A DNA stretch of 64,000 nt from Aerococcus sp. Group 1 (lineage in GTDB: Bacteria > Bacillota > Bacilli > Lactobacillales > Aerococcaceae): contig NC_015278.1 in the NCBI RefSeq assembly GCF_000193205.1, positions 372,001-436,000 on the forward strand, read 5' to 3'. Positions 59,854 to 64,000 of this stretch are shown piece after piece. The translations under genes were made by a program, and so were the position numbers. The first letter of the stretch is position 1. Every line of letters begins with the position of its first letter. Below the pieces are notes generated by a model. The model saw nothing but the letters and a program-made list of their open reading frames with translations. It was not told the DNA's origin and made no database searches.

Positions 59854-59903
59854 GTTTATTGAAAGTTATTATATATTTAGGAAAGATAGTTTAGACCAGT
59901 AGC

Positions 59904-60060
59904 GGCGCTTTGAAATTAGTCGTTAGCCATGAAGCAGTAAGCGATGTGAATTACGGCTAGTTGGCGCTAGCCGTACTAGCCGTTTGAAGCTCGCTAGGTG
60001 AGGGACCTTGACCCAAACCGGTACCATGGCTTTTTAACGACTAAATTTTAAAAGCAGAAC
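59904..60060 (+). repeat. Element B copy 2 (short form)
   Basis: About 157 bp. Inverted ends GGCGCTTTGAAATTAGTCG.. and the complement of ..CGACTAAATTTTAAAAGC pair with each other, and share GATGTGAATTACGG, the inner GGCTAG/CTAGCC hairpin, TTTGAAGCTCGCTA.GTGAGGGACCTTG and CATGGCTTTT with copy 1. The ~125-base part between the left arm and the inner hairpin of copy 1 is missing here. Confidence 0.75.
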
Positions 60061-60144
60061 GAATGCATATTGATATTATTTGCTTGCCCTTGTCGATAAA
60101 TATTGCTTATAATCAAGGGAAAGAAAGAGAAAGGGGGATGAGCC

Positions 60145-60633
60145 ATGGATGACAAGGCAGATTATTTTATGCAGGCGGCCATTGACCAGGCCAAGAAGGC
60201 CCAGGACTTAGATGAAGTGCCGATTGGTGCAGTAGCTGTCTACCGGGGCCAGGTGATTGGACGGGGCTATAACTTACGGGAACAAAGTCAAGATGCGACT
60301 GACCATGCCGAAATGCAGGCCATCCGTCAGGCCAACCGCTACTTAAATAATTGGCGCTTGAATGATGTTGACCTCTATGTCACTTTAGAGCCTTGTAGCA
60401 TGTGCAGTGGGGCCATTGTCTTGAGTCGGATTCGTTGCCTTTACTTTGGGGCCAGTGATCCCAAGGCGGGAACGTGTGGATCTTTGATGAACTTGGTCCA
60501 AGATCCTAGGCTCAACCACCAAGTCGATTTAGTTAGTGGTCTAAGGGGAGAGGAATGCAGTCAACTCCTAAAAAGTTTTTTTAAGGACCTGCGTAAGCGC
60601 CGCAAAGCCGCTTCCCGTAAACCCAGATCTTAG
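60145..60633 (+). CDS. tadA: tRNA-specific adenosine deaminase TadA
   Basis: 162 residues. Zinc-dependent deaminase motif: DHAEMQAIRQ near residue 52 (His ligand and proton-shuttling Glu) and EPCSMCSGAIVLSRI near residue 82 (two Cys ligands). N-terminal MQAAIDQAKKA helix and C-terminal basic tail are normal. It converts A34 of tRNA-Arg(ACG), encoded at 50266 in this window, to inosine. GAAAGGGGGATG precedes the ATG. Position ahead of the SRP RNA and dnaX is the usual one in bacilli. Confidence 0.95.
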   Translation: MDDKADYFMQAAIDQAKKAQDLDEVPIGAVAVYRGQVIGRGYNLREQSQDATDHAEMQAIRQANRYLNNWRLNDVDLYVTLEPCSMCSGAIVLSRIRCLYFGASDPKAGTCGSLMNLVQDPRLNHQVDLVSGLRGEECSQLLKSFFKDLRKRRKAASRKPRS

Positions 60634-60636
60634 GGT

Positions 60637-60666
60637 TTGACAACTTAGTCGAAAACATGCTAGTAT
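60637..60666 (+). promoter_or_regulatory. Promoter of the SRP RNA gene
   Basis: TTGACA (60637-60642), 18-base spacer, TAGTAT (60661-60666), starting four bases after the tadA stop. Confidence 0.7.
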
Positions 60667-60682
60667 ATACTTTGTCGAAAGA

Positions 60683-60765
60683 CCGTACGACAAAGGCAAG
60701 GATGTGAACCGAGTCAGATCCGGAAGGAAGCAGCTATAAGCATTGCTTGTCTTGTGTTGTACGTT
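60683..60765 (+). ncRNA. ffs: Signal recognition particle RNA, small bacterial type
   Basis: Contains the invariant Ffh-binding tip GTCAGATCCGGAAGGAAGCA and a long closing stem (CGTACGACAAAGG.. pairing with ..CTTGTGTTGTACG). About 83 bases, so it is the short 4.5S-like form without an Alu domain. Lies between tadA and dnaX as in related bacteria. Confidence 0.95.
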
Positions 60766-60778
60766 ATGCACTTATTCA

Positions 60779-60809
60779 AGGTTGGGACAGAAGTTCCAAC
60801 TTTTTATTT
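60779..60809 (+). terminator. Terminator of the SRP RNA gene
   Basis: AGGTTGGGAC-AGAA-GTTCCAACTT hairpin followed by five Ts. Confidence 0.85.
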
Positions 60810-60965
60810 TCAAAAAATGACTAAGCATTTGCCCCTAATCCCTAAGAGCTTGTCTAAAAAAACTGGCTTTGACTACTTAGCTGGCCGGGAACTATTTTAT
60901 CTCATCCGTGGATATCTAGGGGGGATTTGGTTATAATGGTTGAGAATGAAGGAAGGGAGGCCATG

Positions 60966-62861
60966 ATGAGTTATCAAGCTTTATATCGGAAGTGGCGGCC
61001 GCAGATCTTTGCTGATATTGTCGGCCAAGAAGCGGTTTCAAGGACCTTGAAGAACGCCATCAATCAAGATAAGACCAGCCATGCCTATTTGTTTAATGGA
61101 CCGCGGGGAACTGGAAAGACCTCTGCTGCCAAAATTTTTGCTAAGGCGATTAACTGCCCTAATCAGAATGATGGTGAGCCTTGTAATGAATGTCACCTCT
61201 GTCAGGCCATTACTGAAGGCCGCTTGGCAGATGTGATTGAAATCGACGCGGCCTCTAACAATGGGGTGGAGGAAATCCGTGATATCCGTGACAAGGTCCG
61301 CTATGCGCCTACCGAAGCGAACTACAAGGTCTACATTATTGATGAAGTCCACATGCTCTCAACCGGGGCCTTTAATGCCCTGTTAAAAACCTTGGAAGAG
61401 CCACCCAGCCGGGTCATCTTTATCTTGGCGACAACTGAAGCCCATAAAATTCCGGCGACAGTGATTTCCCGGACCCAACGTTTTGACTTTAAGCGGCTGT
61501 CTAACCAAGCCATTAAGGACCGGATGGCCTATATCTTAGGTCAAGAAGGGGTTACTTATGAAGCTGAGGCCTTGGAATTAATTGCCCAAGATGCCAATGG
61601 GGGCATGCGGGATGCTTTGAGTTTGTTGGACCAGGTGATTTCTTTCTCCCAAGGCGAGATTACCACGGCCATGACCCGGCAAGTGACGGGGATTTTAAGC
61701 GATGAGCAAAAAATTGCCTACGTTGAAGCCCTAGGCCAAGGCGATACTGACCAAGCGTTGGCCGTTCTAAGGCAGATCCTTCAAGCTGGCCGGGAAGCTA
61801 GCCGTTTTGTCGAAGAGATGCTGCTTTTTACCCGCGACCTCTTATTAGCTAAGCAAAGTCAAGGGGCTAAAGACACAGACCTGATGAAAAACTATGACCA
61901 GTCTTTCTATGACTTGGCCAAGAACTTAGACCGTGATTTGATTTACCAAATGATGAAGGAATTTCGCTCGGTCCAAGAAGATATCCGTTTTGCTATCCAA
62001 GGCGATATTTATTTAGAAGTGGCTACCATTAAATTGGCCGACTTGTCTGCAGGGAATAGCGATTCCTCTAGAGCGACTATGCAGGCTCTAAGTGATGGGG
62101 AATCTCAGCAATTGGCCCAATTAAAGCAAGAAGTCCAAGCCTTAAAGCAAGCAATTGCCCAAGTAAAAGGGGGGCAAGCCCCTTCTCCGGCAAGCCCATC
62201 CCCTGCTAAAGAGGAAGCTAAGCCGGCAAGTGACAAGCGACCGAAAAAGGTCCAAGGGCAATTTAAGCCGGCTTATTCAGCTATCTATAAGACTCTGAGC
62301 CAGGCCACAAAGACCGATCTCAACCAGGTCACCAGTGTTTGGCCTCAGCTGGTTGAATCTCTTCCTACCGTTCAACAGGCCCTCCTCCATCAAACGGAGC
62401 CGGTCGCTGCCAGTCCGGAGGCTTTTGTCTTGAGTTTTGACTATGAGATTTTCTGCCAAAGGGTTTTTGAGGATAAAGAATTACAAGAGACCGTGGCCAA
62501 CCACTTACAAAATCAAATCAACCATCCCGGCCGGATGCTGGTGATGACAAGTGAGCAATGGCAGGAGGCTCGGGGGCGTTATGTCAAGGCCTACCATGAA
62601 GGCCGTAAGGATGAACTGATCCAGTCCCAAGCCGAGAAAGAAAATAGTGATGCCAGCCAAGCAGACAAACCGGCAAGCCCAGTCGCTTCCCAAGAAACTG
62701 AGGCTCCTGTGACCCAGGAAGCTGATCAGCCACTTCCACAAAAGGAGTCCTCTTCGGCTTGGCTATCACAGGAAGACCAGCAAGCTCAAGATCCGCTTAC
62801 CCAAACCATGGCTGATCTTTTTGGGGCGGATAATGATAATGTTACCCTCAGCAATGATTAA
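60966..62861 (+). CDS. dnaX: DNA polymerase III subunits gamma/tau
   Basis: 631 residues from ATG 60966 (MSYQALYRKWRPQIFADIVG, matching the family start); ATG 60963 is too close to GGGAGG (60955-60960). Walker A FNGPRGTGKTSAAKIFAKAIN near residue 42, four zinc-binding cysteines (CPN..CNECHLC) at about 62-80, DEVHMLSTGAFNALLKTLEEPP near residue 125 and the clamp-loader ATTEAHKIPATVISRTQRF. Residues about 365-631 are the tau-specific part, with Ser/Pro/Lys-rich linkers and a DnaE-binding C-terminal domain. It drives the clamp loader of the replisome. First gene of dnaX-ybaB-recR-tmk. Confidence 0.95.
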   Translation: MSYQALYRKWRPQIFADIVGQEAVSRTLKNAINQDKTSHAYLFNGPRGTGKTSAAKIFAKAINCPNQNDGEPCNECHLCQAITEGRLADVIEIDAASNNGVEEIRDIRDKVRYAPTEANYKVYIIDEVHMLSTGAFNALLKTLEEPPSRVIFILATTEAHKIPATVISRTQRFDFKRLSNQAIKDRMAYILGQEGVTYEAEALELIAQDANGGMRDALSLLDQVISFSQGEITTAMTRQVTGILSDEQKIAYVEALGQGDTDQALAVLRQILQAGREASRFVEEMLLFTRDLLLAKQSQGAKDTDLMKNYDQSFYDLAKNLDRDLIYQMMKEFRSVQEDIRFAIQGDIYLEVATIKLADLSAGNSDSSRATMQALSDGESQQLAQLKQEVQALKQAIAQVKGGQAPSPASPSPAKEEAKPASDKRPKKVQGQFKPAYSAIYKTLSQATKTDLNQVTSVWPQLVESLPTVQQALLHQTEPVAASPEAFVLSFDYEIFCQRVFEDKELQETVANHLQNQINHPGRMLVMTSEQWQEARGRYVKAYHEGRKDELIQSQAEKENSDASQADKPASPVASQETEAPVTQEADQPLPQKESSSAWLSQEDQQAQDPLTQTMADLFGADNDNVTLSND

Positions 62862-62885
62862 GCAAAAAAGGAAAGAGGAAATGAA

Positions 62886-63200
62886 ATGGCAAACAACATG
62901 ATGAATATGCAAAAAATGCTTAAAGAAGCTAAAAAAATGCAAGCAAAATTAGAAGAATCTCAAAAGGACTTGGAAAAACAGGTTTTTGAAGGCAAGGAAC
63001 CCTCAGGGATGATTACCGCTAAGGTAGGGGGCGACCGCCGGGTTAAAGCTATTACAATGGATCCAGCTGTGATTGATCCAGAAGATCCTGATATGCTTAG
63101 TGACCTCCTCATTGCTGCAGTGAATGATGGTTTAAGCAAGGTAGACAGTGCCCAAGAATCCAATATGGGAAGTCTCTCTAAAGGTTTCCCTGGCTTCTAG
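62886..63200 (+). CDS. YbaB/EbfC family nucleoid-associated protein
   Basis: 104 residues starting MANNMMNMQKMLKEAKKMQ, followed by VFEGKEPSGMITAKVGGDRRVKAI and DPEDPDMLSDLLIAAVNDG, the YbaB/EbfC signature. Forms dimers that bind DNA; the gene is nearly always between dnaX and recR, as here. GAAAGAGG precedes the ATG. Confidence 0.95.
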   Translation: MANNMMNMQKMLKEAKKMQAKLEESQKDLEKQVFEGKEPSGMITAKVGGDRRVKAITMDPAVIDPEDPDMLSDLLIAAVNDGLSKVDSAQESNMGSLSKGFPGF

Positions 63201-63282
63201 GAACTTGCTTTAAGGAGTGGGGAAGCTCAGGCCCAAGCAGTCTGAAGATTTTCCCACTTTTTATTTAGAAGGAGTTGAAACC

Positions 63283-63879
63283 ATGCAATATCCCGAACCG
63301 ATCGCGCGCTTGATCGATAGCTTCAAGAAATTACCCGGAATTGGGGCCAAGACAGCGGCCCGTTTAGCTTTTTTTGTCTTGGATATGGACCAGGCCGATG
63401 TGAATGACTTTGCTGAGGCCTTGAACCGGGTCAAGCAGGAAATGACTACCTGTTCGGTCTGCGGTAACGTTACCCAGGAAGACCCCTGCTTAATCTGTCG
63501 TGATAATGACCGGGAGGGGTCGGTGCTGATGGTGGTTGAAGAGGCCCGTGACGTGATGGCCATGGAAAGAATGCAAAACTACCACGGCAAGTATCATGTC
63601 CTTCATGGCGTCCTCTCACCTATGGATGGGACCGGACCGGATGACTTAAATATCCGCTCGCTTTTGCAACGTTTGCAGGATACCCAGATTCAAGAAGTCA
63701 TTATTGCTACTAATGCGACCGCTGAAGGAGAGGCGACGGCTACCTATCTGGCCCGGTTAATCAAGCCCGCCCAAATCAAGGTCAGTCGGATTGCTTATGG
63801 CCTATCGGTAGGTAGTGACATTGAATATGCAGATGAGATGACCCTCATGCGGGCCCTCGATGGCCGTCAGGAACTCTAA
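63283..63879 (+). CDS. recR: Recombination protein RecR
   Basis: 198 residues from ATG 63283, with AGAAGGAG upstream; the frame extends back to 63217 but this start gives the normal length. Helix-hairpin-helix [17 protein letters not shown] near residue 13, zinc finger [18 protein letters not shown] near residue 54, Toprim domain with [12 protein letters not shown] near residue 80 and [15 protein letters not shown] near residue 145. RecR with RecO and RecF loads RecA at gaps. Confidence 0.96.
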   Translation: MQYPEPIARLIDSFKKLPGIGAKTAARLAFFVLDMDQADVNDFAEALNRVKQEMTTCSVCGNVTQEDPCLICRDNDREGSVLMVVEEARDVMAMERMQNYHGKYHVLHGVLSPMDGTGPDDLNIRSLLQRLQDTQIQEVIIATNATAEGEATATYLARLIKPAQIKVSRIAYGLSVGSDIEYADEMTLMRALDGRQEL

Positions 63880-63892
63880 GAGGAGGATTAGG

Positions 63893-64000
63893 ATGCCAGG
63901 TGTATTTATCAGCTTTGAAGGACCGGATGGGTCAGGAAAGACTACCCTAATTAAGGGGCTCAAGGCACGTTTGGACCAGGACTTAAAACAGGCTCCGATT
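63893..64000 (+). CDS. tmk: Thymidylate kinase, cut by the window end
   Basis: First 36 codons only: MPGVFISFEGPDGSGKTTLI contains the Walker A loop (FEGPDGSGKTT) typical of dTMP kinase. AGAGGAGGATTAGG precedes the ATG, 13 bases after recR. Its position in the recR-tmk arrangement fits. Confidence 0.9.
   Translation, partial: MPGVFISFEGPDGSGKTTLIKGLKARLDQDLKQAPI

Overview
The window reads as a chromosomal segment of a low-to-moderate GC Gram-positive bacterium of the order Lactobacillales. Gene content and protein style look most like Aerococcaceae (Aerococcus or a close relative). That assignment is inferred from family resemblance and gene order; no search was run. The backbone follows the Bacillus-type order gltX ... 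cysS-mrnC-rlmB-rae1-sigH-rpmG-secE-nusG-rplK-rplA-rplJ-rplL-rpoB-rpoC, interrupted by accessory blocks.

Layout. (1) 1-14.9 kb: 3' part of gltX, then mixed metabolic genes: DUF488, a membrane protein with an ApbE flavin transferase, a degenerate GH13 protein, a HAD phosphatase, a Nudix hydrolase, an ECF S component with an apparent frameshift, a pseudouridine synthase, an NCS2 nucleobase permease with a PurBox-like site, a membrane-anchored coiled-coil surface protein, a sugar-phosphate transferase and the NAD salvage pair pncB-nadE. cysE, usual between gltX and cysS in bacilli, is absent. (2) 15.4-23.7 kb: the cysS to rplL information-processing run, including secE (54 aa) and an L10 leader. 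(3) 24-37.5 kb: accessory block between rplL and rpoB with a ketodeoxygluconate locus (regulator, kinase, permease, cre site and operator), an rRNA methyltransferase, an intact IS3-type insertion sequence, a glycine-betaine type ABC transporter, an ACT/UPF0210 pair, a phosphodiesterase and msrA. (4) 37.5-49 kb: rpoB and rpoC, then a vitamin-B12-dependent ribonucleotide reductase with two NrdR boxes and, next to it, the adenosyltransferase that makes its cofactor; then a prepilin peptidase on the minus strand. (5) 49.8-50.6 kb: seven tRNA genes, followed by a highly folded stretch ahead of a Cro-like regulator. (6) 51.5-64 kb: an ABC exporter, a cation diffusion facilitator, CtsR-controlled ctsR-clpC, a PanE-type reductase, tadA, the SRP RNA and dnaX-ybaB-recR-tmk (tmk cut by the window end).

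The most unusual content is intergenic. About nine full copies plus several fragments of a ~117-167 bp palindromic element (element A) lie directly behind genes. In different copies the two arms have different sequences but stay complementary to each other, so the stem is conserved while its sequence is not. Two copies sit in tandem between rpoB and rpoC. A second long-inverted-repeat family (element B) has a full and an internally deleted copy. Neither family is one I recognise.
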